Assembly (NCBI RefSeq): GCF_000426845.1
Contig: NZ_AUGD01000003.1
Coordinates: 1 to 64,000 of the forward strand
Source of the DNA: Bradyrhizobium sp. in8p8
GTDB taxonomy: Bacteria > Pseudomonadota > Alphaproteobacteria > Rhizobiales > Xanthobacteraceae
DNA: 64,000 nt
Direction: 5' to 3'
Every line of letters starts with the position of its first letter. Position 1 is the stretch's first letter. Position numbers and translations under genes: made by a program. The notes beneath the pieces were generated by a model, which did not search any database, was not told the origin of the DNA, and was given only the letters and a program-made list of their open reading frames with translations. Shown piece after piece: positions 33,908-46,814 of the stretch.

Positions 33908-35265
33908 TGCGCAAGACTTCAGTAATCCTCCTCAGCGCCGCCACCGGTGCAGCGCTGACGCTGTTCGTGACCCAGCCCCGCGCGGTGTTCATGGGCTCCA
34001 GCGCGCGAGCCGCCACTGCCGACACTTATCGCCAGCTCAACCTGTTCGGCGACGTCTTCGAGCGGGTGCGCTCCGACTATGTCGAGAAGCCCGACGACAC
34101 CAAGCTGATCGAATCCGCCATCAGCGGCATGCTCACCGGCCTCGATCCGCATTCGAGCTACATGGACGCCAAGAGCTTCCGTGACATGCAGGTGCAGACC
34201 CGCGGTGAGTTCGGCGGCCTCGGCATCGAGGTCACGATGGAGGATGGCCTGATCAAGGTGGTCTCGCCCATCGACGATACACCGGCATCGCGCGCCGGCG
34301 TCATGGCCAACGACATCATCACCAACCTCGACGACGAGGCGGTGCAGGGCCTGACCCTGAACCAGGCGGTCGAGAAGATGCGCGGTCCGGTCAACACAAA
34401 GATCAAGCTCAAGATCATCCGCAAGGGCCAGGACAATCCGATCGACGTCACGCTCGTGCGCGACAACATCCGCGTCCGGTCGGTGCGCGCGCGCGTCGAG
34501 CAGGACGATATCGGCTACATCCGTATCACCACCTTCAACGAGCAGACCACCGAAGGCCTGAAGCGGGAGATCGGCAACCTCACGAACCAGATCGGCGGCG
34601 ACAAGCTCAAGGGCTTCATCATCGACCTGCGCAACAATCCGGGCGGCCTGCTGGAGGAAGCGGTCACCGTTTCCGATTCCTTCCTGGAGAAAGGTGAGAT
34701 CGTCTCGACCCGCGGCCGCAACGCCGAGGAGACCCAGCGCCGCACCGCGCATGCGGGCGACCTGACCAAGGGCAAGCCGGTCATCGTGCTGGTCAACGGC
34801 GGCTCGGCCTCGGCGTCGGAAATCGTCGCCGGCGCACTGCAGGACCACAAGCGCGCGACCATCGTCGGCACGCGCTCGTTCGGCAAGGGCTCGGTTCAGA
34901 CCATCATCCCGCTCGGAAGCGGCAACGGCGCGCTGCGGCTGACCACGGCGCGCTACTACACGCCGTCGGGCAAGTCGATCCAGGCCAAGGGCATCGTGCC
35001 CGACATCGAAGTGCTGCAGGACGTGCCGGACGAGCTGAAGTCCCGCACCGACACCAAGGGCGAGGCTTCGCTGCGCGGCCATCTCAAGAACGACGGCGAC
35101 GAGAAGACCGGTTCGCAGTCCTACGTCCCGCCGGATGCCAAGGACGACAAGGCGCTCAAGCTCGCCGGCGACCTGCTCCACGGCATCAAGAACAGCGCCT
35201 CGGCGGCGCCCGCGCCCGGCAGCGACAACAAGGCGACGACCGACAAGCCCAAAGCGGCCAACTAA
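33904..35265 (+). CDS. ctpA: C-terminal processing protease, S41 family
   Basis: A 453-residue periplasmic serine protease. The N-terminal signal or anchor is SVILLSAATGAALTLFVTQP. The PDZ domain is at about 90-175 (GGLGIEVTMEDGLIKVVSPI, then DDTPASRAGVMANDIITNL). The S41 domain has FIIDLRNNPGGLLEEAVTVS, Ser303 in GGSASASEIVAGAL, and Lys328 in TRSFGKGSVQTI, the catalytic dyad. It trims or degrades envelope proteins, including peptidoglycan hydrolases, which fits the adjacent EnvC. Coupled to envC through ATGATG. A strong terminator follows. Confidence 0.97.
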   Translation: MMRKTSVILLSAATGAALTLFVTQPRAVFMGSSARAATADTYRQLNLFGDVFERVRSDYVEKPDDTKLIESAISGMLTGLDPHSSYMDAKSFRDMQVQTRGEFGGLGIEVTMEDGLIKVVSPIDDTPASRAGVMANDIITNLDDEAVQGLTLNQAVEKMRGPVNTKIKLKIIRKGQDNPIDVTLVRDNIRVRSVRARVEQDDIGYIRITTFNEQTTEGLKREIGNLTNQIGGDKLKGFIIDLRNNPGGLLEEAVTVSDSFLEKGEIVSTRGRNAEETQRRTAHAGDLTKGKPVIVLVNGGSASASEIVAGALQDHKRATIVGTRSFGKGSVQTIIPLGSGNGALRLTTARYYTPSGKSIQAKGIVPDIEVLQDVPDELKSRTDTKGEASLRGHLKNDGDEKTGSQSYVPPDAKDDKALKLAGDLLHGIKNSASAAPAPGSDNKATTDKPKAAN

Positions 35266-35291
35266 ATCGGCGCATTGATACGATCTGGCAG

Positions 35292-35319
35292 AGGGCGGCT
35301 TGCTGAAGCCGCCCTTTTT
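35292..35319 (+). terminator. Rho-independent terminator after ctpA
   Basis: AGGGCGGCTT-GCTG-AAGCCGCCCT then TTTT: a perfect 10-bp stem with tetraloop and U-run, 26 bp after the ctpA stop. Ends the proBA-nadD-...-ctpA unit. Confidence 0.92.
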
Positions 35320-35411
35320 GCTTGGGAACTCCTGAAGCCTCCGGCCTATCCCGGCCTGCCGCCGCTTGACCTTGGCGTGGTATCGTCGGCTGGAGTGATT
35401 CGGGATCTCAC

Positions 35412-36635
35412 ATGACTGAAACGGCCGATGATCTGAGCGCCCCGCTCGGACAGGACAAGCCGCGCCGGAAGCGCCGGCTGCGGCTGCCGTTCACGGCCAT
35501 GCAGTTGCTTGCCGTCCTGCTCGGCCTGTTCCTGGTTACCTTCGCCGGCTTCGCCATCTTCAACAAGGATCCGCTCGGCGGCGAGCCGATGACCCGGATC
35601 GCGATCAAGCCGACGGACAAGGCTGCCGACGAGAGGCCCGCAGCCGCAAGCCATGGTTCGGATGCCAAACACGACGGCAAGCCCGACACCAAGGAGGTGC
35701 CGAAGCAGGCCGGCGAGCAAAAGACCATCACCATGATCGACGGCTCGACCGGCGCCCGCCACGACGTGGTGATTGGAGCCGGCGAGAGCGGCAGCGACAA
35801 GGGTGGTACGGCTTCCGCACCGCCGCCCGTCATGGCCGGGATCAACCCGAAGCTGCTGGAGAAGTCTCGCTACGGCATGATCCCCGTCGTGGCTGACGGG
35901 CTGAAGCCGTACAACGTCTATGCAGCCGACGCCGACCGCGCCAAGGCTGCCACCATGCCGGTGGTCGCGATCGTGATTGGCGGCCTCGGGGTCGGCGCGG
36001 CCAAGACCAATGATGCCATCATGAGGCTGCCGCCCGCGGTGACGCTGGCCTTCACGCCTTATGGCGCCGACCCCGGCAAGCTCGCCGAGCGCGCCCGCGC
36101 GCAGCGTCATGAGATCTTCCTCCAGATCCCGATGGAGCCCTACGACTTCCCCGACAACGATCCGGGGCCGCAGACGCTGCTGACCTCGCTCAGCGCCGAC
36201 CAGAACATGGACCGCCTGCACTGGCACCTGAGCCGGTTGCAGGGCTATGCCGGTCTCGCCAATTTCATGGGCGCCCGCTTCATCGCGACCGAACCGGCAA
36301 TGCAGCCGATCATGCGCGAGGCCGCCAAACGGGGCCTCGGCTTCTTCGACGACGGCTCCTCGCCCCGCAGCATCGCCTCCCAAGCCGCGGCGAACCAGGC
36401 CATGCCGTTCGGCAAGGGCGATATCGCGATCGACGTGGTGCCGACCCCGACCGAGATCGACCGCGCTCTGAACAAGCTCGAATCGACCGCGCGCGAGCGG
36501 GGCATCGCCGTCGGCACGGCCTCCGCCCTGCCCGTCTCAATCGAGCGCATCGGCGCCTGGACCAAGACACTGAGCGACCGAGGTATCCTTTTGGTGCCAT
36601 TGACAACCGCGATGCTGAAATCAAAATCCAGCTAA
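35412..36635 (+). CDS. Divergent polysaccharide deacetylase family protein
   Basis: The 407-residue protein has a basic cytosolic start (KPRRKRRLRLPFTAMQL), one membrane helix (LLAVLLGLFLVTFAGFAIF) and a low-complexity linker (about 70-135). Its YibQ-like divergent polysaccharide deacetylase domain contains VVAIVIGGLGVGAAKTNDAI, LPPAVTLAFTPYGADPGKLA, RAQRHEIFLQIPMEPYDFPD and GLGFFDDGSSPRSIAS. Members of this family often follow envC-ctpA and are thought to act on envelope glycans. The usual catalytic Asp/His set is not obvious, so enzymatic activity is uncertain. Confidence 0.9.
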   Translation: MTETADDLSAPLGQDKPRRKRRLRLPFTAMQLLAVLLGLFLVTFAGFAIFNKDPLGGEPMTRIAIKPTDKAADERPAAASHGSDAKHDGKPDTKEVPKQAGEQKTITMIDGSTGARHDVVIGAGESGSDKGGTASAPPPVMAGINPKLLEKSRYGMIPVVADGLKPYNVYAADADRAKAATMPVVAIVIGGLGVGAAKTNDAIMRLPPAVTLAFTPYGADPGKLAERARAQRHEIFLQIPMEPYDFPDNDPGPQTLLTSLSADQNMDRLHWHLSRLQGYAGLANFMGARFIATEPAMQPIMREAAKRGLGFFDDGSSPRSIASQAAANQAMPFGKGDIAIDVVPTPTEIDRALNKLESTARERGIAVGTASALPVSIERIGAWTKTLSDRGILLVPLTTAMLKSKSS

Positions 36636-36704
36636 ATCAACGAATTGGTACGGTACGGCTCCCCGCGGGCCGCCGGACCTCAGGCATGCGAGAGGTCTGG
36701 CGGA

Positions 36705-37208
36705 ATGGCGCGTTACGAGGATCTGCCCTACCGGACCTGCGTCGGCGTGATGCTGATCAATCCAAAGGGACTGGTGTTCATCGGCCGCCGCGCCGGCGGC
36801 ATCGAGCATGTCGACGACACCCATGTCTGGCAGATGCCGCAAGGCGGCGTCGATCCTGGCGAGGACACCTGGGAAGCCGCCAAGCGCGAGCTTTATGAGG
36901 AGACGAGCGTACGCTCGGTCGAGCGGCTCGGCGAGGTCCCCGACTGGCTCATCTACGACATCCCCCGCACGGTCGCCGGACGCGCCTGGAAGGGCCGCTA
37001 TCGCGGCCAGCGCCAGAAATGGTACGCGGTGCGCTTCACCGGCGAGGACAGCGAGATCAACGTCGAGCATCCCGGCGGCGGCCACAAGGCCGAATTCGTG
37101 AGCTGGCGCTGGGAGCCGATGAAAAATCTCCCGGAACTGATCATTCCGTTCAAGCGTCCGGTCTATGAGCGCGTGGTGAAGGAATTTTCTGCGCTGGCAG
37201 GTCAATAG
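36705..37208 (+). CDS. rppH: RNA pyrophosphohydrolase RppH
   Basis: The 167-residue Nudix protein begins [20 protein letters not shown]. It has the Nudix box [20 protein letters not shown] followed by TSV, and the RppH-specific [20 protein letters not shown] and [20 protein letters not shown]. It removes pyrophosphate from 5'-triphosphorylated RNA to start decay and also hydrolyses diadenosine polyphosphates. The ATG at 36705 matches the family start; the upstream 20 codons are not supported. A similar second gene follows after 65 bp. Confidence 0.95.
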   Translation: MARYEDLPYRTCVGVMLINPKGLVFIGRRAGGIEHVDDTHVWQMPQGGVDPGEDTWEAAKRELYEETSVRSVERLGEVPDWLIYDIPRTVAGRAWKGRYRGQRQKWYAVRFTGEDSEINVEHPGGGHKAEFVSWRWEPMKNLPELIIPFKRPVYERVVKEFSALAGQ

Positions 37209-37213
37209 TCTCT

Positions 37214-37259
37214 ATGGTCGTCCCGGCAAGATGCGAAGCATCGCCTCGGAATGACGACG
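37214..37259. repeat. Short palindromic repeat between the two Nudix genes
   Basis: GGTCGTCCCGGCAAGATGCG, then AAGCATCGCCTCGGAATGAC. Contains GATGC-GAA-GCATC and resembles the CGTCATTCCGGG family in truncated form. Confidence 0.5.
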
Positions 37260-37273
37260 AGAGACACTAGCAA

Positions 37274-37774
37274 GTGACCAACGAAAAGCCCTACCGCCCC
37301 AACGTGGGCATCGCGCTGTTCAATACCGAGGGCCGCGTGCTGATCGGCCATCGCTTCAAGGGCGACGGGCCGGAAATCATCCTGCCGGGCCTCGACTGGC
37401 AGATGCCGCAAGGCGGCGTCGACGAGGGCGAGAATCTGCGCGACGCCGCGATGCGCGAGCTCTGGGAGGAGACCAGCGTGGTCAGCGCGGACTACCTCGG
37501 CGAGACCGGCTGGCTCACCTACGAGTTCCCGCCTTACGACGGACCGCAGACGCACCGGCTGGCGAAGTTCCGCGGGCAGCGTCAAAAGTGGTTCGCACTG
37601 CGCTTCACCGGCAAGGACGACGAGATCGATCCGCTGACGCCGCGCAACGGCCAGCCGGCGGAATTCGACGACTGGCGCTGGGAGCGCCTGGATCGCGTCG
37701 CCGACATCGTGGTGCCGTTCCGCCGCGAGGTCTATCAGGCCGTGGCGCAGCAGTTTGCAGCCTTCGCAGACTAA
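37274..37774 (+). CDS. Second RppH-like Nudix hydrolase
   Basis: A 166-residue paralogue of the preceding gene. GTG start, then RPNVGIALFNTEGRVLIGHR. Nudix box GGVDEGENLRDAAMRELWEE followed by TSV. The RppH-like FRGQRQKWFALRFTGKDDEI and FDDWRWERLDRVADIVVPFR. It carries an insert (FKGDGPEIILPGLD) ahead of the box that the first copy lacks. Tandem rppH-like genes suggest divided substrates, such as RNA 5' ends versus dinucleoside polyphosphates; which copy does what cannot be told here. Confidence 0.92.
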   Translation: MTNEKPYRPNVGIALFNTEGRVLIGHRFKGDGPEIILPGLDWQMPQGGVDEGENLRDAAMRELWEETSVVSADYLGETGWLTYEFPPYDGPQTHRLAKFRGQRQKWFALRFTGKDDEIDPLTPRNGQPAEFDDWRWERLDRVADIVVPFRREVYQAVAQQFAAFAD

Positions 37775-37934
37775 CTCGCGAAAACATCCCCATGCACAGT
37801 AGCGAAGTGTTTGGCAGGACGAGACAAATGGACGGCGCGGCGTAAGCGTCGCAGCTGCGTCGATCGCCTGGCAAGATTTCAGCGCCCGCCACTTCCGTGA
37901 CGAGCGCTGAACCAGGTCAGGAATCTGTAGCTTG

Positions 37935-37958
37935 AGCCCCGGAGCAGTGCCCCGGGGC

Positions 37959-37959
<1 letters not shown>
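37935..37959 (-). terminator. Hairpin at the end of the atp operon
   Basis: AGCCCCGG and CCGGGGCT form an 8-bp stem touching the atpC stop codon. No U-run follows on the minus strand, so termination may be Rho-assisted or the hairpin may protect the 3' end. Confidence 0.5.
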
Positions 37960-39922
<1,963 letters not shown>

Positions 39923-39968
39923 TCAGCGTGACCGGGATGTTGCGTGTGGTGGTACTGAAGCGCCTTGG

Positions 39969-40841
39969 TCAGACGGCTTCGGCACCCGAGATGATTTCGA
40001 TCAGTTCCTTGGTGATCTGCGCCTGACGCGTGCGGTTGTAGACCAGCGTCTGCTTGCGGATCATTTCGCCGGCGTTGCGCGTCGCGTTGTCCATCGCGCT
40101 CATCTGCGCGCCGTAGAACGAGGCGTTGTTCTCGAGCAGCGCGCGGAAGATCTGTACTGCGAGGTTGCGCGGCAAGAGGCGGGTGAGGATCTCGTCCTCT
40201 TCCGGCTCGTATTCGTAGGAGGTGGTATTGGCGGCAGCGCCCTCCTCGACCACCAGCGGGATCACCTGCTGCGCGGTCGGAATCTGCGCGATCACCGACT
40301 TGAAGCGCGAATAGAACAGCGTGCAGACGTCGAACTCGCCGGCCTCGAAACGGGCCAGCACCTTCTTGGCGATCTCCTCGGCATTGACGAAGCCGAGCTG
40401 GCGGACGCTGCGCAGGTCCATGTGCTCGACGATCTGCTTATCGAACTGGCGACGCAGCTGCTCGTAGCCCTTGCGGCCGACGCAGAAGAACTTCACGTCC
40501 TTGCCCTGCGCCATCAGCGCCAGAGCGCGCTCGCGGGCGAGACGCACGATCGATGAGTTGAAGGCTCCGGAGAGGCCGCGCTCGCCGGTGCAGACCAGCA
40601 GCAGGTGGACCTGGTCCCGGCCGGTGCCGGCCAGCAGGACTGGCGCGCCGGGCGAGCCGACAGCGGCGCTGGCGATATTCGAGATCACCGCGCTCATCTT
40701 GTCGGCATAGGGACGCGCCGCTTCCGCAGCGGTCTGTGCACGGCGCAGCTTCGATGCTGCGACCATCTGCATGGCCTTGGTGATCTTTTGCGTCGCCTTG
40801 GTGGAGGCGATGCGGACGCGCATGTCTTTAAGTGACGCCAT
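39969..40841 (-). CDS. atpG: ATP synthase gamma subunit
   Basis: The 290-residue central-shaft subunit starts [20 protein letters not shown] and [20 protein letters not shown]. It has [24 protein letters not shown] core ([20 protein letters not shown]) and the C-terminal helix [20 protein letters not shown], then [20 protein letters not shown]. These are the most conserved parts of gamma, where it rotates inside the alpha-beta ring. Separated from atpA by 148 bp that include a palindromic repeat, and from atpD by 82 bp. Confidence 0.98.
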   Translation of the reverse strand: MASLKDMRVRIASTKATQKITKAMQMVAASKLRRAQTAAEAARPYADKMSAVISNIASAAVGSPGAPVLLAGTGRDQVHLLLVCTGERGLSGAFNSSIVRLARERALALMAQGKDVKFFCVGRKGYEQLRRQFDKQIVEHMDLRSVRQLGFVNAEEIAKKVLARFEAGEFDVCTLFYSRFKSVIAQIPTAQQVIPLVVEEGAAANTTSYEYEPEEDEILTRLLPRNLAVQIFRALLENNASFYGAQMSAMDNATRNAGEMIRKQTLVYNRTRQAQITKELIEIISGAEAV

Positions 40842-40900
40842 TCTTCGTTCACCCCGGCGGTTCGATCCTCGCGATCAAGCCGCTAGCCAATCCCAGTCGA

Positions 40901-40983
40901 TACATGGCCGGGCTCGTCCCGGCCGTCCACGCGCTGCCGCGTGGAGAGGAATAGTTTGATGCCCGGGACAAGCCCGGGCACGA
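40901..40983. repeat. Palindromic repeat between atpG and atpA
   Basis: Contains GGCCGGGCTCGTCCCGGCC, CCACGCG...CGCGTGG and GCCCGGGACAAGCCCGGGC, three small inverted units. Such GCCCGGGC repeats are dispersed in Bradyrhizobium; this one sits inside the atp transcript. Confidence 0.6.
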
Positions 40984-40989
40984 AGACTC

Positions 40990-43079
<2,090 letters not shown>

Positions 43080-43739
43080 AGACGCGCTCTTTTTGCTGTC
43101 AAACTCGCAAGGGAAAAACCGTCGCCACGAAGCGGCGCCTAGCGATCCAAGCCCTTGGAATTCAAGCGGGACTTCGATTTTCGACCGGCACGGGAGGTGC
43201 CGGGCTCGTTAAAATCGCGGCTTTGCTAACATAGCAGGTGCGCAGGTGCAACATGACGCCAGATTAAAGGCACGAGGTTCTGTCGTCAGTTCGTCGCAGC
43301 CAATGCCGCATCCGAAGGCGACGCTGCGAGACGTGACCGATTACATCTCACGGCGCGGAAATTTCGATCGGCCCACGCCCCAATCTCCTGCATTGGTTCC
43401 TGCCTCCAGCGCATAGCGGCCATGAACACGGATCGCTGAGCCGTGAATCCGAGCACGTTGGTTCCGCGCGCCGAATACTTACCAATTTCTGAACAGCGGC
43501 GACGATGACTTCGCTCTACAGTAAGAATAAGTAATCGCTAGGTTAATAATTCGTTAAAGCGAAAGATTACGGAACATCGGCTGAATATCGGCTCCGAGTA
43601 ACAAGATGTTTCGTGGTGACACATAGCGGATTTACTGCCCAATTCACGCCGCATTGGGAATCGAAACGCGAACCCGCTCACAAACTGATGGGGGCTCCAC
43701 TAGCCACATATGTGGCAATACTAGCTTAGGGACCACTAA
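43080..43739. promoter_or_regulatory. 660-bp intergenic region between atpH and rlpA-like gene
   Basis: Divergent genes on either side, so promoters for both should be here. For atpH, the minus strand carries TTGCAC and TATGTT boxes near 43217-43247, but the spacing is poor and the assignment is weak. Around 43510-43600 the sequence turns AT-rich (GGTTAATAATTCGTTAAAG), which could be the rlpA-side promoter area. No gene or RNA recognised. Confidence 0.4.
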
Positions 43740-44231
43740 ATGCTGTCTTTGAAGACGCTGGGCTCTGTGACCCGGCCGCGTACGGCTATTGCTTTCGTTG
43801 CCGCAACTCTCCTCGTCGGTGGAACTGCCACCGAAGCTTCCGCCAAATCTCGGCGTCACCATCACCGCCACCACGCCCAGACCCATACCAATGCGACCTC
43901 CGACTGGCGCAACGCCAATGCGTCGATGACGCCGACCTCCGGCACCGGCCGCAGCTTCTCCGGCGTGGCTTCCTATTATGGAAACGAATCCGGCAGCCGG
44001 ACCGCGTCGGGCCAGCGCTTCAACCAGAACGCCATGACGGCGGCACACCGTTCGCTGCCGTTCGGCACCAAGCTGCGTGTCACCCATGGCAGCCAGAGCG
44101 TCATCGTGACCATCAATGATCGTGGCCCGTTCATTCGCGGCCGCGTGCTCGACCTCTCCACGGGCGCCGCCCGTGCCATCGGCCTCACCAGCCGCGGCGT
44201 GGGCCGCGTCACGGCGGAAGTCATCTCCTGA
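43740..44231 (+). CDS. RlpA-like septal lytic protein
   Basis: A 163-residue exported protein. The signal peptide covers about residues 1-35 (TAIAFVAATLLVGGTATEAS). Then comes a His-rich linker (RRHHHRHHAQTH). The double-psi beta-barrel domain has SGVASYYGNESGSRTASGQR, MTAAHRSLPFGTKLRVTHGS, VIVTINDRGPFIRGRVLDLS and TGAARAIGLTSRGVGRVTAE. RlpA proteins cut glycan strands lacking stem peptides, or bind them at the septum. The C-terminal SPOR domain found in E. coli RlpA is absent. AGGGACCACTAA precedes the ATG; a strong terminator follows. Confidence 0.93.
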   Translation: MLSLKTLGSVTRPRTAIAFVAATLLVGGTATEASAKSRRHHHRHHAQTHTNATSDWRNANASMTPTSGTGRSFSGVASYYGNESGSRTASGQRFNQNAMTAAHRSLPFGTKLRVTHGSQSVIVTINDRGPFIRGRVLDLSTGAARAIGLTSRGVGRVTAEVIS

Positions 44232-44293
44232 CGGCGCGTTAGAGCGCTCATCTCACACGCGCAGTTTTCATCAGTTTGTTGCGCGCACGAACA

Positions 44294-44327
44294 AGCCCGC
44301 GGTCTTGGGGGACCGCGGGCTTTTTTG
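44294..44327 (+). terminator. Rho-independent terminator after the RlpA-like gene
   Basis: GCCCGCGGTC-TTGGGG-GACCGCGGGC then TTTTTT: perfect 10-bp stem and a six-base T-run. Confidence 0.93.
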
Positions 44328-44353
44328 TTTGGTCATGATGCACTCTCTCCACC

Positions 44354-44474
44354 TCGTCATTGCGAGCCAACGGTCCGCGCAGGGCGCGGCCCGATGACAG
44401 GCTCCGCGAAGCAATCCAGGCTGGTTCCGCGGAGGGACCCTGGACTGCTTCGTCGCTTCGCCCTCGCACTGACG
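44354..44474. repeat. Dispersed palindrome, CGTCATTGCGAG family (copy 2, diverged)
   Basis: Begins CGTCATTGCGAGCCAACGG and ends CGCTTCGCCCTCGCACTGAC, with an extra GC-rich insert (CGCGCAGGGCGCGGCCC). Same family as 23167 and 48479, but longer and less symmetrical. Confidence 0.7.
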
Positions 44475-44495
44475 TGGAGAGAGAGTGCGCAGCCT

Positions 44496-46703
44496 TTACA
44501 AGAAGCTCTGCGGATCGACGTCCACTTCGAGCTTCAGATTGCCCGTCGGCTTCGGGCAGACCGCCAGCCAGGTCCGCAGGTAGTCGGACAAATCGAACCC
44601 GCGCGCCGACTTCAACAGGATGCGAAAGCGATAGCGGCCCTTGATCACCGCGAGCGGGGCCTCTGCCGGACCGAGCACCACGACGCGCTCGTCGCGCGGG
44701 GCGAGCGTCACGAGCTTGCGGCCAAAGCCTTCCGCGCTCGGGCGGTCGCCGGCCGAGATGATGAGGCTCGCGAGCCGGCCGAACGGCGGATAGAGCGTCT
44801 TCTCGCGCAGCTCGATCTCGCTGTCGTAGAAGGCCTCGCGGTCGCAGGCGACCAGCGCCTTCATCACGGGATGATCGGGCTGATGGGTCTGGAGATAGCC
44901 GACGCCGCGGCCCTGCTCGCGTCCGGCGCGGCCAATCACCTGGTTCAGCAATTGCCAGGTCCGCTCCGCCGCGCGGGGATCGCCGTTGCTGAGACCGAGA
45001 TCCGCATCGACGACGCCGACCAGATTGAGCCGCGGGAAATTGTGACCCTTTGCCACGAGCTGGGTGCCGATGATGATGTCGACGCGGCCCTCCGCGATCT
45101 CGGTGAGCTCCGAGCGCATCGTCTCGATCGAGGTGATGAGATCGCTCGACAGCAGCATGGTGCGCGCTTCCGGGAACAGCGCTGCCGCCTCCTCCTGCAG
45201 GCGCTCGACGCCGGGCCCGACCGCAACCAGCGATTCCTCGGCCGAGCAGTTCGGGCAGATATGCGGGCGCGGCATCGAGAAGCCGCAGTGGTGACAGACC
45301 AAGCGCTGGCGAAAGCGATGATCGACCAGCCAGGCGTCGCAGATGGTACAGGCGAAGCGATGGCCGCAGGCACGGCACAGCGTCAGCGGCGCATAGCCGC
45401 GGCGATTCAGGAAGAGCAGCGCCTGCTCGCGGCGCTCGATCGCAACTCTCATCTCCCCGGCGAGCCGCGGCGAGATGAAGCGGCCGCGCGCGGGCGGCTC
45501 GCGGCGCAGATCGATGGCCTCGATATGCGGCATGTGCTGGCCGCCGAAGCGCGAGGGCAGCGCGATGCGCTGATAGCGGTTCTTGCGCGCGTTGACCTCG
45601 GACTCGACCGATGGCGTCGCTGACGCCAGCACGACCGGAATCCTGGCGATATGCCCGCGCACCACCGCCATATCGCGAGCGTGGTAATGCACGCCCTCGT
45701 CCTGCTTGTAGGCCTGGTCGTGCTCCTCGTCGACGACGATGAGCCCGAGATCGGCATAGGGCAGGAACAGTGCCGAGCGCGCGCCGACCACGACCGGCGC
45801 AGTCCCGCCGGAGATCGCCGCCCAATTGCGCGCGCGGGTGCGCGGCGTCAGCTCCGAATGCCATTCGATCGGGCGCACGCCGAAACGCTGCGCGAAGCGA
45901 TCGAGGAACTGGCCGGTGAGGGCGATCTCCGGCATCAGGATCAGCGCTTGCTTGCCGCGACGGATCACCTCGGCCACGGCTTCGAAGTAGACCTCGGTCT
46001 TGCCCGACCCGGTCACGCCATCGAGCAGCGCGACGTGGAACGTGCCGTTGGCCGCGAGCGCGCGCATCGTGTCGACGGCAGTGCGCTGGAGCGGCGTGAA
46101 ATCCGGCCGGCCGAATTCCGGATCGGGCGCCGGAGGCGGCGGAGGCGGCGGCATCGGCTCGACCGTGAGCGTGCCTTCATCGACGAGGCCGTCGATGACG
46201 CCAGCGGACACGCCCGCCTCCCTCGCCGCCTCGGACTTTGCGTGCAGCAGCCGGTCCGACAGCAGCGCGATCACGCGCTGCCGTGCAGGCGTCAGCCGCT
46301 TCGGGGGATCGCCGGTGAGGCGTACGCCGGCGCGCGCCCGCTCAGGGCCGAGGTTCTCGCCCATGCGCAGGCACATGCGCAGCACCATGCCGCGCGGGCT
46401 CAGCGTGTAATTGGCGACCCAGTCGACCACCGAGCGCAGCTCGGGCTTGAGCGGCGGGATATCGAGCTTCTCGCTGACCTCCTTGAGGCGGTTGTGCAGG
46501 CGCGGATCGGGATTGGCGTTTTCTCCCCAGACCACCGCCAGCACCTCGCGCGGCCCGAGCGGCACGCCGACGAGGTCGCCCGCCTTCAGCTCCATCCCGC
46601 GCGGCACCTTGTAGGAATAGGTCTGGTCGAGCGCGACCGGCACCAGCACGTCGACCATGCGGGTCGCGTTGGCGGAGGTGGGGCTGCGCGGTGTGTGATC
46701 CAT
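44496..46703 (-). CDS. priA: Primosomal helicase PriA
   Basis: The 735-residue replication-restart helicase has a DNA 3'-end-binding N-terminus (VDVLVPVALDQTYSYKVPRG). Helicase motifs are GVTGSGKTEVYFEAVAEVIR (Walker A), LIVVDEEHDQAYKQDEGVHY (DEEH) and VLASATPSVESE. A zinc cluster of four CxxC pairs lies within CRACGHRFACTICDAW, CHHCGF and CPNCS. The late motifs are IIGTQLVAKGHNFPRLNLVG and GRAGREQGRGVGYLQT. It reloads the replisome at stalled forks. Divergent from xerC. Confidence 0.98.
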   Translation of the reverse strand: MDHTPRSPTSANATRMVDVLVPVALDQTYSYKVPRGMELKAGDLVGVPLGPREVLAVVWGENANPDPRLHNRLKEVSEKLDIPPLKPELRSVVDWVANYTLSPRGMVLRMCLRMGENLGPERARAGVRLTGDPPKRLTPARQRVIALLSDRLLHAKSEAAREAGVSAGVIDGLVDEGTLTVEPMPPPPPPPAPDPEFGRPDFTPLQRTAVDTMRALAANGTFHVALLDGVTGSGKTEVYFEAVAEVIRRGKQALILMPEIALTGQFLDRFAQRFGVRPIEWHSELTPRTRARNWAAISGGTAPVVVGARSALFLPYADLGLIVVDEEHDQAYKQDEGVHYHARDMAVVRGHIARIPVVLASATPSVESEVNARKNRYQRIALPSRFGGQHMPHIEAIDLRREPPARGRFISPRLAGEMRVAIERREQALLFLNRRGYAPLTLCRACGHRFACTICDAWLVDHRFRQRLVCHHCGFSMPRPHICPNCSAEESLVAVGPGVERLQEEAAALFPEARTMLLSSDLITSIETMRSELTEIAEGRVDIIIGTQLVAKGHNFPRLNLVGVVDADLGLSNGDPRAAERTWQLLNQVIGRAGREQGRGVGYLQTHQPDHPVMKALVACDREAFYDSEIELREKTLYPPFGRLASLIISAGDRPSAEGFGRKLVTLAPRDERVVVLGPAEAPLAVIKGRYRFRILLKSARGFDLSDYLRTWLAVCPKPTGNLKLEVDVDPQSFL

Positions 46704-46814
46704 GGATGGAGAATCGGAACTCGGGGTCTTGAGGCTAGCGCCCTGAGCCGGCCTTAGCGAACGATAAACGAGTGGGATGCGATATACTGTACGGAATCAC
46801 CACGTCCAGAGCGC

